From the NCBI GenBank assembly GCA_938011325.1, contig CALLUD010000021.1:1-64000 (forward strand): a stretch of DNA of 64,000 bases. The letters run 5' to 3'. Shown piece after piece: positions 37,139 through 45,110 of the stretch; position 1 is the stretch's first letter, and each line of letters begins with the position of its first letter. Source of the stretch: an uncultured Spartobacteria bacterium. Lineage in GTDB: Bacteria > Verrucomicrobiota > Verrucomicrobiia > Chthoniobacterales > JAATET01. Under the pieces are notes generated by a model. That model had not been told where the DNA came from, made no database searches, and worked only from the letters and a program-made list of their open reading frames with translations. The translations under genes were made by a program, and so were the position numbers.

Positions 37139-37966
37139 TTAGTTTCTCGCTGCGGCGGAGAGCTCTTCAACTGCCTCCGCGGTGCGCGGCCCCATTCCGA
37201 GCAAATACATGTCGTCGAAAACGAGAATGCGGCCATTCCGCGCAGCGGAAGTCTGCGCCAGCGCCGGGTTCTGCTTGAACTGCTCGAGCCCGCCAGCCGC
37301 TTCCACCGAGCGCGTGCCGGTCACAATGACCTGCGGGTCCTCGACGACCAGCGCCTCGCCGGACACCGGCTTGTAGCCCGGATGCGAGGCCAGCAGGTTC
37401 CTGAGGCCTGCCGCGCGCAATACGACGTCGGCGGCGGTATCCGTCCCGGCACCGACCAGCGCGCCGTCACCGCGGGCCATCACGTAGATGGCCGAAATCT
37501 CCTCGCCCTTGCCCGCCGCTTCCTCGGCAGCCTTCCGGTCGGCGTCGAATTTCTCAGCGAGCTTCGCACCCTCCTCTTCCGCGCCCAGCGCCTTTGCGAC
37601 GGTTTCAATCTTGGAGCGAATGCCGTCCAGCGTGTGGTCCTTCGGGAGCGTGACCAACTCGACGCCCGAGGCCTTGAGTTGCTCGATCACCTCCGGCGGG
37701 CCCGCATCGCCGCTCACGAGAATCAGGTCCGGCTTCATCGCCAGGATTCCTTCCGCGGAGAGACGCCGCACATAGCCGACCTTCGGAAGCTTCGTCGCCT
37801 CCTCCGGATACACGCTGGTCAGATCGACCGCGATGATCGAGTCGCCCTTGCCAAGCGCGAACGCGATCTCCGTGAGGTCACCGCCGAGGCTGACCACCCG
37901 CTCGGGAGCCGCGTGTGCAAGTCCCACCAATGCCAGCGCGAGAAACGCAACAACCGCGCGCATCAT
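37139..37966 (-). CDS. hmuT: Periplasmic heme-binding protein
   Basis: Substrate-binding protein of the heme ABC importer. 275 residues with a clear signal peptide (MMRAVVAFLALALVGLAHAA). The class III binding-protein core starts ERVVSLGGDLTEIAFALGKG and includes VGYVRRLSAEGILAMKPDLIL. The motif GDGALVGAGTDTAADVVLRAAGL is seen in HmuT-type proteins. It overlaps hmuS by 4 nt. Confidence 0.92.
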   Translation of the reverse strand: MMRAVVAFLALALVGLAHAAPERVVSLGGDLTEIAFALGKGDSIIAVDLTSVYPEEATKLPKVGYVRRLSAEGILAMKPDLILVSGDAGPPEVIEQLKASGVELVTLPKDHTLDGIRSKIETVAKALGAEEEGAKLAEKFDADRKAAEEAAGKGEEISAIYVMARGDGALVGAGTDTAADVVLRAAGLRNLLASHPGYKPVSGEALVVEDPQVIVTGTRSVEAAGGLEQFKQNPALAQTSAARNGRILVFDDMYLLGMGPRTAEAVEELSAAARN

Positions 37967-38991
37967 TTCAACGACTCCGCAAGATTGCGCCAGTTGCCGT
38001 CCTCGGGCTCACCGGGCTTCCGCTTGCCGAAGAAGAGCGCAATGTTCTCGCCGGCCTCGTCGTAGAGTTCGATCGAGGTGACGATGCCATCCTTCGTCGG
38101 CTTGCGCACCAGCCATGCGGTGCGGACGCCGGTCTCCCGCAGGTGCAGGTTGAACTCGTCGTCGAGCACATTGATCCACTCCGTGCCGAACGGCACGATC
38201 TTCTCGACCGGGCCCGTGTGAATCTGGATGCAACCGCGGTTGCCCACGAAAATCATGATCGGCAGCTTCGCCTCCGAAGCCGCGCGCAGCACATCGCCAC
38301 CGACGGTGGTCTTGAGCGGCACGGCAAATTCCTCGCCAATGAGTCGCAGCGCCTGCACGCGCCCCACACCGAATTTCTTGAGCAGGCCGAAGAAATGGTG
38401 TGTGTCCTCCAGCTTCCGCCAGCCTTCGCGGAATCCCTCGACATCGATCTCCGAGTCTGCGCGATCAGGCGCCGGTGCCTCGACGGGGATCGCGGAGAAT
38501 CCCTGCTCGTCGGACTTGAACTCCGCGATCAGCTTCTCGAACGCCTCGCGGTCGCTCTCGTCCTGCAGGAAAACCTTGTGCATCGCGAGTCCATCCGCTC
38601 CGAAGATCTGGATGCTGTCGTTCGCGCCGGTTGCCTCGTCCTTGCGGACCGCAAACACCGCCGCCCACTGCATCGGGAAAAGCCGCAAATCGATATCCGG
38701 ACCGACGACCTGCCCCATCGCGCCACCGCCAAAAATGCCGATCTCGCGGAACAATCCCTTGCGCTCGTGAACGGCATGCTCATTGCGGGTGAGACACATC
38801 ACGCGCCCCAGCGACTTGAATGCCTCCAGCAAATCGGTCCACTCCGGCCGCAGGCGGGTCACATTATCGCCCGTCACCAGCAACTCGGCTTCACTTACAC
38901 CGAGTTTTGCTGCGGCGTCGCGGATTCGGAGTTTCGGTTCCGCCTGACGAAGCTCGGCCCAGGCTGATTTCAAATCGGTCGCGGTTTGCAT
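37963..38991 (-). CDS. hmuS: Hemin-degrading / heme-trafficking factor HemS-type
   Basis: Cytoplasmic heme handler that receives imported heme and passes it on or degrades it. 342 residues, with two structurally repeated halves. The heme-ligand region is KLEDTHHFFGLLKKFGVGRVQALR (His198/His199) and the probable proximal Arg is in LRLFPMQW (Arg103). It is first gene of hmuSTUV. No TonB-dependent heme receptor (hmuR) precedes it in the window. Confidence 0.93.
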   Translation of the reverse strand: MQTATDLKSAWAELRQAEPKLRIRDAAAKLGVSEAELLVTGDNVTRLRPEWTDLLEAFKSLGRVMCLTRNEHAVHERKGLFREIGIFGGGAMGQVVGPDIDLRLFPMQWAAVFAVRKDEATGANDSIQIFGADGLAMHKVFLQDESDREAFEKLIAEFKSDEQGFSAIPVEAPAPDRADSEIDVEGFREGWRKLEDTHHFFGLLKKFGVGRVQALRLIGEEFAVPLKTTVGGDVLRAASEAKLPIMIFVGNRGCIQIHTGPVEKIVPFGTEWINVLDDEFNLHLRETGVRTAWLVRKPTKDGIVTSIELYDEAGENIALFFGKRKPGEPEDGNWRNLAESLK

Positions 38992-39080
38992 ATGGTTTTG
39001 GTTGGCTTGGTGATTCAGCCCACTGCGGGCTATGGAGAGGGGTTAGAGTGAGCGAGCCAGGAGAACCTGACCAGCGAAAG

Positions 39081-39096
39081 TTTGAGCAAGCTCAAA
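39081..39096. promoter_or_regulatory. Palindrome upstream of hmuS, candidate operator
   Basis: TTTGAGC-AA-GCTCAAA, two perfect 7-nt arms, 90 nt upstream of the hmuS ATG in a spacer of about 200 nt. It does not match a canonical Fur box. A binding site for the AraC regulator or another iron/heme regulator is possible. Confidence 0.4.
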
Positions 39097-39121
39097 GTGG
39101 GTTCACTCGGAGCTTGAAATG

Positions 39122-39166
39122 GAAAACGGCCGGCCTCTTCGGTCCACAAATCGCCGGTCGTTTCCA
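39122..39166 (-). terminator. Terminator-like hairpin after the PEP-CTERM autotransporter-repeat gene
   Basis: On the minus strand an arm containing GAAACGACCGGC pairs with GCCGGCCGTTTTC with mismatches, then TTTTCCATTT follows. It lies about 30-75 nt downstream of the stop at 39197. Confidence 0.45.
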
Positions 39167-39196
39167 TCCGTTCGCCCGAGTCGTTCAATGCCATCA

Positions 39197-41527
39197 TCAG
39201 GCAGCGTCACCACGAGGCTGGCGCTTCTTCAGCACGACCGCAATCACGCCCATGGCCAGCATCATCAGGGCGATGGTTCGCGGCTCCGGAACGGCGGCGT
39301 AGCTCAGCACCAGGGAATTGCCATCCTGCCGGACGGAGAACGTCCCCGCCGCGGCCAATCCAGAGGCATCGATCAAGAAATCCGAGGCGGCAAATCCGCT
39401 GATCCCCGCGCTCGCCGTGGCGATGATCCAATCATAGTCGAGGTTGCCATCGAAGCCGGACAGGTCGAAGCCGCTGACATAAATGGTAAATCGCGATTGC
39501 GCCGTGGCCGCGATGTTCAACGAGCCGGTGATCTTCACGAAATCCCAGTCCGTGCCGGCGACACCCTCCGGATTGGAAAGCTGCCATTCATAACCGCCGC
39601 CGCCACTCCAGGTCTGCGCGCCAATCAGCTCGATCGAGCCGACGTCAACCCCCGGAGCGATCCGGTCGCCCGCATCCAAGGTCAGCGCCTTGGTCACCGT
39701 GCCGGAGCCGGTCAAGGTTCCGCCGTTGAGCGTGAGCGTTCCGCTGCCATTGAAGGAGCCATTGACCCGCAGGCGGGCGCCCGCCGAGACCTGCCAATTG
39801 CCGCTGCCGGTGAATGATGTTCCCTGGGCAAGTTCCACGGTGCCGGAGGCAATCGTCGTCGCGGAGGAGAAGCTCTTCTCGGTCCCGCCACCGAGCACCA
39901 CCGTGCCCGCGCCATCAAAGGTCACCGTATCGGTCGCCGCGCCACCGGTCATTTTCCCGGTCAGCAACATGCGGTCGGTTGCGTTTTGCGCCGTAAATTT
40001 GACGTTGTTTGCGGTCTGGCCAAAGTTGGAGAACCTGATCTCTCCGGAGTAGGTCGCGCCGGCGATGCCCGTATTCACCGCGCCGATGCGCTTCTCGAAG
40101 TTTCCTGCGGCGAGGGCGATGTGCTTCCCGACCGTGAAGCTTCCATCAATGAACAGCGCCGCCGGGCCGCCGCCGACATTGGAAAAGATATCCCCATCCG
40201 CTCCCAGGTTGATTGCCTCCGTCGAGGCGCCCAACGCTCCGTTGCCGTTGAGAAGAGCATTCGCCGCGACTTCCATGCGACCGGTGATGATGGCCGTGCC
40301 CCCGGCATAGTCGTTGGAACCTTCCATGCGCAGGGTTCCGCCCCAGAGCGTCACACCGTGGTCGAAGGTGTTGTTTCCGGAAAGAATCAGCGTGCCGTCT
40401 CCCCGTTTGAGCATTCCGTAGGCGCCGGACACGACACCGTTGATCCGCACCGTCCCGGCATTGATCTCAAATAGATTCGTCGCGCCAAATTCCCAGTTGG
40501 CATTGATCACGTATTCGCCCGTCGCGGCCTCCGTGGTGGAAATGCCGGTGTTCGAAATAATCTTCTGCGAGCCCGGACGGTTGATCGTCACATCGGCCGG
40601 CGATTCGAAGATCATTTCGCCAATCGTCTTGTTGGCATCGAGGTTCACCGTGGCCGCCGTGGCATTGCCGAAACGCACATTCGCGTTTTCCACGGAGCTC
40701 GTTCCCTGCGCCCAGTTCGCGCCCGTGCTCCAGTTGCCGGAAGCGGCCACCCAGGTTCGGCTCTGCGGCACACCCACCCCGTAGGTGTCGGACGTGTCGA
40801 GGACCGCCTTCTGGAAGCTCATGCTCGAACTCTGCGACTTCCAGACGATCTGGTAGGTGTCGACGTTGAGCCCCGTGAGATCCCACTGCAATGCGACGCG
40901 ATTGGTAAATGCATTCGCCGCCTCCGGATTGGCCGCGGCGGTTCCCAAATACTCGCGCAGGTATTCCTTGATCGGCACGACATGCGTTCCGCTTCCATTC
41001 GTGTATCGCAGCTCGATGGAATCGAAGTCCACCAGCGTGCCGTCGGTCTGGAACTGGAACATCACCGTGCCGAGCTTGTAGGGCGTCGTGGCGTCCGCGG
41101 TGGAATCATGCAGCACAAAGCTGGTCGGCTGCGCGAAGCTGTAAATGTTGCCCGCACCATCCGGCGAAATAATGCGCGCCGTGTCGTTCAGTTGGGTGAT
41201 GGTGGCGTTCTTCGAGTCCCAAAACGCGAGCGGATCGCTGGGATTGTAAACCGAATTTGGAGGAAATCCGGCCTCCGAACGCTGCACCGGCACCCAGACG
41301 CCATTAACGAACTTGCCCCCATGGGGGGCCGCGACATCAGGATAGTTCCCCGCGGTATGCGGAGAGTAGAACACATCCCATTCGCTGTATTCCTTCAACG
41401 TCCCCGGTTCATTCGCGAACTCGGGAATCGGAAAATAGGAATCCGCAAAGAGATATTTGGACCGGGCCGGCAGGACCGCCGCAGCCGAGGCCACGAAAAC
41501 TGCACACAAAAATTTGGAACTTCGCAC
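39197..41527 (-). CDS. PEP-CTERM protein with autotransporter-associated beta-strand repeats
   Basis: Large secreted beta-helix protein, about 776 residues. The middle carries repeats of the PATR type (GMLKRGDGTLILSGNNTFDH, GTLTLNGGTLTGSGTVTKAL). The C-terminus is a PEP-CTERM sorting signal: VPEP, a hydrophobic helix (TIALMMLAMGVIAVVL) and a basic end (KKRQPRGDAA), for exosortase processing. The GTG at 41527 is chosen because it starts a signal peptide (VRSSKFLCAVFVASAAAVLP) and avoids overlapping the pseudopilin gene. The N-terminal 300 residues resemble no family I recognise. Confidence 0.82.
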   Translation of the reverse strand: MRSSKFLCAVFVASAAAVLPARSKYLFADSYFPIPEFANEPGTLKEYSEWDVFYSPHTAGNYPDVAAPHGGKFVNGVWVPVQRSEAGFPPNSVYNPSDPLAFWDSKNATITQLNDTARIISPDGAGNIYSFAQPTSFVLHDSTADATTPYKLGTVMFQFQTDGTLVDFDSIELRYTNGSGTHVVPIKEYLREYLGTAAANPEAANAFTNRVALQWDLTGLNVDTYQIVWKSQSSSMSFQKAVLDTSDTYGVGVPQSRTWVAASGNWSTGANWAQGTSSVENANVRFGNATAATVNLDANKTIGEMIFESPADVTINRPGSQKIISNTGISTTEAATGEYVINANWEFGATNLFEINAGTVRINGVVSGAYGMLKRGDGTLILSGNNTFDHGVTLWGGTLRMEGSNDYAGGTAIITGRMEVAANALLNGNGALGASTEAINLGADGDIFSNVGGGPAALFIDGSFTVGKHIALAAGNFEKRIGAVNTGIAGATYSGEIRFSNFGQTANNVKFTAQNATDRMLLTGKMTGGAATDTVTFDGAGTVVLGGGTEKSFSSATTIASGTVELAQGTSFTGSGNWQVSAGARLRVNGSFNGSGTLTLNGGTLTGSGTVTKALTLDAGDRIAPGVDVGSIELIGAQTWSGGGGYEWQLSNPEGVAGTDWDFVKITGSLNIAATAQSRFTIYVSGFDLSGFDGNLDYDWIIATASAGISGFAASDFLIDASGLAAAGTFSVRQDGNSLVLSYAAVPEPRTIALMMLAMGVIAVVLKKRQPRGDAA

Positions 41528-41541
41528 TGGTAACTGAGTAA

Positions 41542-42387
41542 TCAGCGGCCGGATCCGCGACCGGGCGGCGGCTTGCTGACTTCTATGGTGTAATCGGGAT
41601 TGTCCTTGATCTGGGCGTTCTTGCTCCACAGGCGCATGTCGCGCAGCTCCTTCGGTCCCATCATGCGAACACTTCCATCAAGGAAACCGCAGACCGCCTG
41701 TCCATTGTGGCGGAAGGCGACATTGCCGTAGCGCTCAGGCGATGGATCCTCCTTGTCGACTGTGTCGGAACCCGTCCAAACCTTCACCCGCTTGTTTGGC
41801 GGCACCAGCTCGAAATAGCCGTCAATAACCTTGTCGCCGTTCTTCCGCGCCGCGCTGGCAAAAACGAGCATCCTAGAAGAATTCGGCACCTGCGAGAGAT
41901 TGGTGGCGCATTCCTTGTCCATCGTCTCGCCACTGTCGCCCTTGCGATATTCGCCGCCCACGTAGGTGCTGTTCATCCCAAGCGCGGGGTAGAGACTGGC
42001 CGCATACTCCTCGTTCGGCATCCCCAGACTTGCCAGCTGGGCCTTGTTGCGGGTCAACAAAATCGTCCCGTCAATGTTGTAGTCGAAATAGGGAGCCAGG
42101 CGGAAGGGATAGCGGTGCGCGGCGGCCGAGGACACCCACGGCCCATGGGGCATTTTGTAACCTTCGGCCGAATCATCGTAGCCCGGCAGCAACTCCCCAT
42201 CGTGGTCCGCAGCGGCAGCGGCATAGGCTGCCGCAAGACCACGGGCGGCCGACAATTCCTCGGCGGTATATCCACGTTCGATGGCGCTCTTGCCCACGGC
42301 AAAAGCAATCGCGCAAAACACAATGGCCACCGTCATCACGCCGATGACCTCCACCAAAGTGAATGCTGTTGTGCGATGAAACCTCAC
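41542..42387 (-). CDS. Type II secretion-like pseudopilin with H-X9-DG domain
   Basis: Prepilin-type protein of about 281 residues from GTG 42387. The N-terminus (VRFHRTTAFTLVEVIGVMTV) has the FTLVE methylation/cleavage motif and a long hydrophobic helix, though the usual Gly before Phe is Ala here. The C-terminal H-X9-DG motif is present (RHNGQAVCGFLDGSVRMM), typical of the very numerous pseudopilins of Planctomycetes and Verrucomicrobia. A GGAGG lies about 20 nt upstream of the GTG, and a longer frame to 42513 exists. It precedes the PEP-CTERM gene by 14 nt. Confidence 0.75.
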   Translation of the reverse strand: MRFHRTTAFTLVEVIGVMTVAIVFCAIAFAVGKSAIERGYTAEELSAARGLAAAYAAAAADHDGELLPGYDDSAEGYKMPHGPWVSSAAAHRYPFRLAPYFDYNIDGTILLTRNKAQLASLGMPNEEYAASLYPALGMNSTYVGGEYRKGDSGETMDKECATNLSQVPNSSRMLVFASAARKNGDKVIDGYFELVPPNKRVKVWTGSDTVDKEDPSPERYGNVAFRHNGQAVCGFLDGSVRMMGPKELRDMRLWSKNAQIKDNPDYTIEVSKPPPGRGSGR

Positions 42388-42524
42388 GGCTTTTCTATAA
42401 TTTACGTTCCTCCGCCCCGCTAACGGTAAATTGCGGAATGTTGTCGGCGTTTTGCAGGTAAAACGATCGTCAAAACTTCGCAAGCAGGCGGCAGAAAACC
42501 GAGTAAGATACATCTAACTTCGTC

Positions 42525-43319
42525 ATGATGAAACATCTCTTCTTTCACGCAGTCCTCTGCGGCGTCGGCCTGCTCGCCATGGCTTCGAGTGCCAGCGCCA
42601 TCGCACCGCGTCCCGTCCATCTTTCCGGTAATACTTCGTATGACGAGTGGACTGCCGCCGGCTTGTCAGCCCCTGCGAACCCCGGCTATCCCGGCTATCC
42701 CGGCTCTGGAAATTGGCCAAACCCCATCGGCTCGAACCTCGGTGGCGATGCGATCCTTTCCAGAATTTCCGGCGGCGCCGGTGGCAACGGACCGTTTCCC
42801 GCCGGGGAGTCGCTCTATTTCGGCGGATTCAGCTCCACTCCGAACACCTTTGGCGGCACCGTGGCGATTTCGGACTCCACGATCGCCTTTAACCTGAAAA
42901 CGGTCGTTTTCCAGATCGAGATTGCCGAGGCCTGGACCTACGACTTCTGGAACGAAGCGGTTCCCACCCTCAGCTACAATGGAGGGACGCAAGACCTTGC
43001 CCCGACCTTCGAGACGCTTGTTTACGCGGAGTTCCTCGGCACCATCTCCATGCCCAGCGGAGAAGAGGCGCTTTACAAAAATCTCTACGCCTTTCAGTGG
43101 GACCTCAGCGGAATCAGCGAACCCATCACCTCCTACAGCATCAGCTGGAGCGGTGTGCAGCACGCCCAGGTTTACGGTCTGCGACTGGACGCCAGCAGCG
43201 ACGTCTACTCGTCCGCTGTTTTAACCCCGATCCCCGAGCCACAGGCATACGCGCTCGCGCTATTCGGACTGCTCCTTGTGGCTTCCGTCGTCCGACACCA
43301 GCGCAAGCTCGCCGCCTGA
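42525..43319 (+). CDS. PEP-CTERM sorted protein of unknown function
   Basis: 264-residue secreted protein. It has a signal peptide (MMKHLFFHAVLCGVGLLAMA, cleaved near ASA), a beta-rich body, and a C-terminal sorting signal IPEPQAYALALFGLLLVASV followed by VRHQRKLAA. A Pro-Gly-Tyr repeat (GYPGYPG) sits near residue 55. Its body (YAEFLGTISMPSGEEALYKNLYAFQWDLSG, then SYSISWSGVQHAQVYGLRLD) shares a layout with the region EYLREYLGTAAANPEAANAF to AVLDTSDTYGVG of the divergent autotransporter-repeat protein, which hints at a common N-terminal domain. Confidence 0.75.
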   Translation: MMKHLFFHAVLCGVGLLAMASSASAIAPRPVHLSGNTSYDEWTAAGLSAPANPGYPGYPGSGNWPNPIGSNLGGDAILSRISGGAGGNGPFPAGESLYFGGFSSTPNTFGGTVAISDSTIAFNLKTVVFQIEIAEAWTYDFWNEAVPTLSYNGGTQDLAPTFETLVYAEFLGTISMPSGEEALYKNLYAFQWDLSGISEPITSYSISWSGVQHAQVYGLRLDASSDVYSSAVLTPIPEPQAYALALFGLLLVASVVRHQRKLAA

Positions 43320-43333
43320 CGGCACCACTTCAG

Positions 43334-43363
43334 AAGGCCGGGGTGAAAGCTCCGGCCTTTTTG
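43334..43363 (+). terminator. Intrinsic terminator after PEP-CTERM gene
   Basis: Arms AAGGCCGG and CCGGCCTT (43334-43341, 43352-43359) with a 10-nt loop, followed by TTTTTG. It starts 15 nt after the stop. Confidence 0.85.
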
Positions 43364-43475
43364 CTGGCCGGTTCCAACGATGAGAAGGAATTTTCCGCCC
43401 GATCGCAACTCTCCGTCAATGGATGGCAATGCAACGCTAGCGCAGCCTTGCGACTCCTTCTATGCTCCTGCACTC

Positions 43476-44177
43476 ATGAAACTACGCAACGCAATCCTGG
43501 CTCTCGGAGCCGTCCTCGCAACGAGCGCCGGGTCCGCTCTTGCGGTCACGAGCTTTACCGAAACCTTCAACTCCAACGCCAGCAACTGGCTGAACGGCGA
43601 CTCGAATGCGCCGATTTACGTTCCCAGCGGCGGCATCGATGACTCGGGATACATCTCGTTCATCGCTCCCGACTTCAACTCCGGATCGGGCGGGTTCGGC
43701 GATCCGTTGAAGCTCATGTTTCGGGCAAACGCCGCCAACGACGCCAGTGGCGGTGCGTTTGTGGGAAATTGGCTCGCTGGAGACATCCAGACCTTCAGCA
43801 TTGCCGTGCGGCACAATTACAGCACCCCGCTGAATCTCTACACCCGCTTTGCTGGGACTGCAGGCGCTGGCGCGAGCCTTGCAAACGTTTATTCCATCGA
43901 GCCGAATACCTGGACGACGATCACGATTTCGATCACCGACAGCAACCCGCCGTTCACCTCCTACGGCTCGTCGAACTTCGATGGCGTGTTCAGCAATGTG
44001 CAGAACCTCCAGATCGGTCTCTACCTGCCTGCGGACACGGACTTCTCCGGCCTCACGATGGATATCGACAACGTGGCGATCGTCGTTCCCGAACCGCACA
44101 CCTATGCGTTGGGAATTGTCGGACTGATCGCCTGCTTTGTTTTCACCTGGCGCCGGCGCGCGTCCGCAGAGATCTGA
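43476..44177 (+). CDS. PEP-CTERM sorted protein of unknown function
   Basis: 233-residue secreted protein from ATG 43476, with signal peptide MKLRNAILALGAVLATSAGS (cleaved near ALA). The body is predicted to be a beta-sandwich similar to laminin-G or carbohydrate-binding folds (FNSNASNWLNGDSNAP, then SGLTMDIDNVAIVVP). The C-terminal sorting signal is VPEPHTYALGIVGLIACFVF and WRRRASAEI. The longer upstream frame is rejected because the signal peptide starts here. Confidence 0.78.
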   Translation: MKLRNAILALGAVLATSAGSALAVTSFTETFNSNASNWLNGDSNAPIYVPSGGIDDSGYISFIAPDFNSGSGGFGDPLKLMFRANAANDASGGAFVGNWLAGDIQTFSIAVRHNYSTPLNLYTRFAGTAGAGASLANVYSIEPNTWTTITISITDSNPPFTSYGSSNFDGVFSNVQNLQIGLYLPADTDFSGLTMDIDNVAIVVPEPHTYALGIVGLIACFVFTWRRRASAEI

Positions 44178-44204
44178 TTGCCCCTCTCATTCGGTCTCAG
44201 GAAG

Positions 44205-44237
44205 AAAGCCGCGGGGAAAGCCGCGGCTTTCGGCGTT
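44205..44237 (+). terminator. Intrinsic terminator after second PEP-CTERM gene
   Basis: Perfect 10-bp stem AAAGCCGCGG / CCGCGGCTTT (44205-44214, 44221-44230) with a 6-nt loop, followed by CGGCGTTTT. Confidence 0.75.
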
Positions 44238-44255
44238 TTATGGCCTGCAGATTCC

Positions 44256-45056
44256 TTACAGAATCGAAGGGAGCCGCTTCAGCACACGCGGATCACGCGT
44301 CAGGATCCGGGCAATCAACCGTCCCTGATTCCCGAGCAGCACGACCAGCGCGACATGCGGCCGGATGACGACGCGCAGTTCCGTGATTTGCGACGGTGCG
44401 AGATGCATCCCCGTGCATTTGGCGGACAGGACCAGCCAGTTGCCGGCATCCACGCGGTGCGTGGGCCGAAATGCGAGCCGGCTGCGCGCGACCGGCACTT
44501 GCGAGGTCACGTGCAATAACGCGCCCGCATCGATCACGAGGTCGAAGAATCTCATGAGCGTCGTCTCGGCCGGCGACGGTTCCCGGTCCTGCGCAATAAT
44601 GGGATAAAGGTGATTCGTCTTCCGAATGCCGGCGATCCACTCGCGATCGACGCAGTGTGAATGAAACTCCGCGAGCATCGCCATCCAGCGCTCGCGGTTC
44701 GTTTCCTTCATCCGGCAGAGTTTGAGAAATCCCACGCGGTCACCGGTCGTGAACTCCAACGCGTCGATGAACCCGCCGCCGGGACCAGCCTCGAGATAAT
44801 TGTAGATCGCACACGGGCACGACGGAACCAGATTGAGCGTCAATGCTCCGCTGGCGGCGAGGTGGACGTCCGCCGTTTCCCGGAACCACAGCGGATTTGC
44901 CACCGTTCCGAAGATGCACGCCTCGCTGCGAAACAGCATGAACACCGGCCCCACCTGCTCACAGGCCTTGAGAATCCGGGATGGGAGTGAGTGAAGGGCG
45001 AGGCCGCCGAGGCCGCCATTGCGGGACGAGCCGACTGGGGGAAAGTTGGCCGACAT
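44256..45056 (-). CDS. Divergent HemS/ChuX-fold protein (candidate heme-handling paralogue)
   Basis: 266 residues, no obvious signal peptide. By eye it aligns along its whole length with HmuS of this window. GPVFMLFRSEACIFG matches GRVMCLTRNEHAVHE. ALTLNLVP matches DIDLRLFP. RKTNHLYPII (His149) falls on the heme-ligand segment LEDTHHFFGLL. The C-terminal NWLVLSAKCTGMHL matches EWINVLDDEFNLHL. The Arg of the LRLFP motif is replaced by Asn. The protein is about 75 residues shorter than HmuS. It follows xseA by 54 nt, away from the heme operon. Function is inferred only from this alignment. Confidence 0.55.
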   Translation of the reverse strand: MSANFPPVGSSRNGGLGGLALHSLPSRILKACEQVGPVFMLFRSEACIFGTVANPLWFRETADVHLAASGALTLNLVPSCPCAIYNYLEAGPGGGFIDALEFTTGDRVGFLKLCRMKETNRERWMAMLAEFHSHCVDREWIAGIRKTNHLYPIIAQDREPSPAETTLMRFFDLVIDAGALLHVTSQVPVARSRLAFRPTHRVDAGNWLVLSAKCTGMHLAPSQITELRVVIRPHVALVVLLGNQGRLIARILTRDPRVLKRLPSIL

Positions 45057-45110
45057 GCCCCGACGGTAGTCCGGGCCTAGACCGAGGCGCTAACGCCCCC
45101 TTGCCGATCT

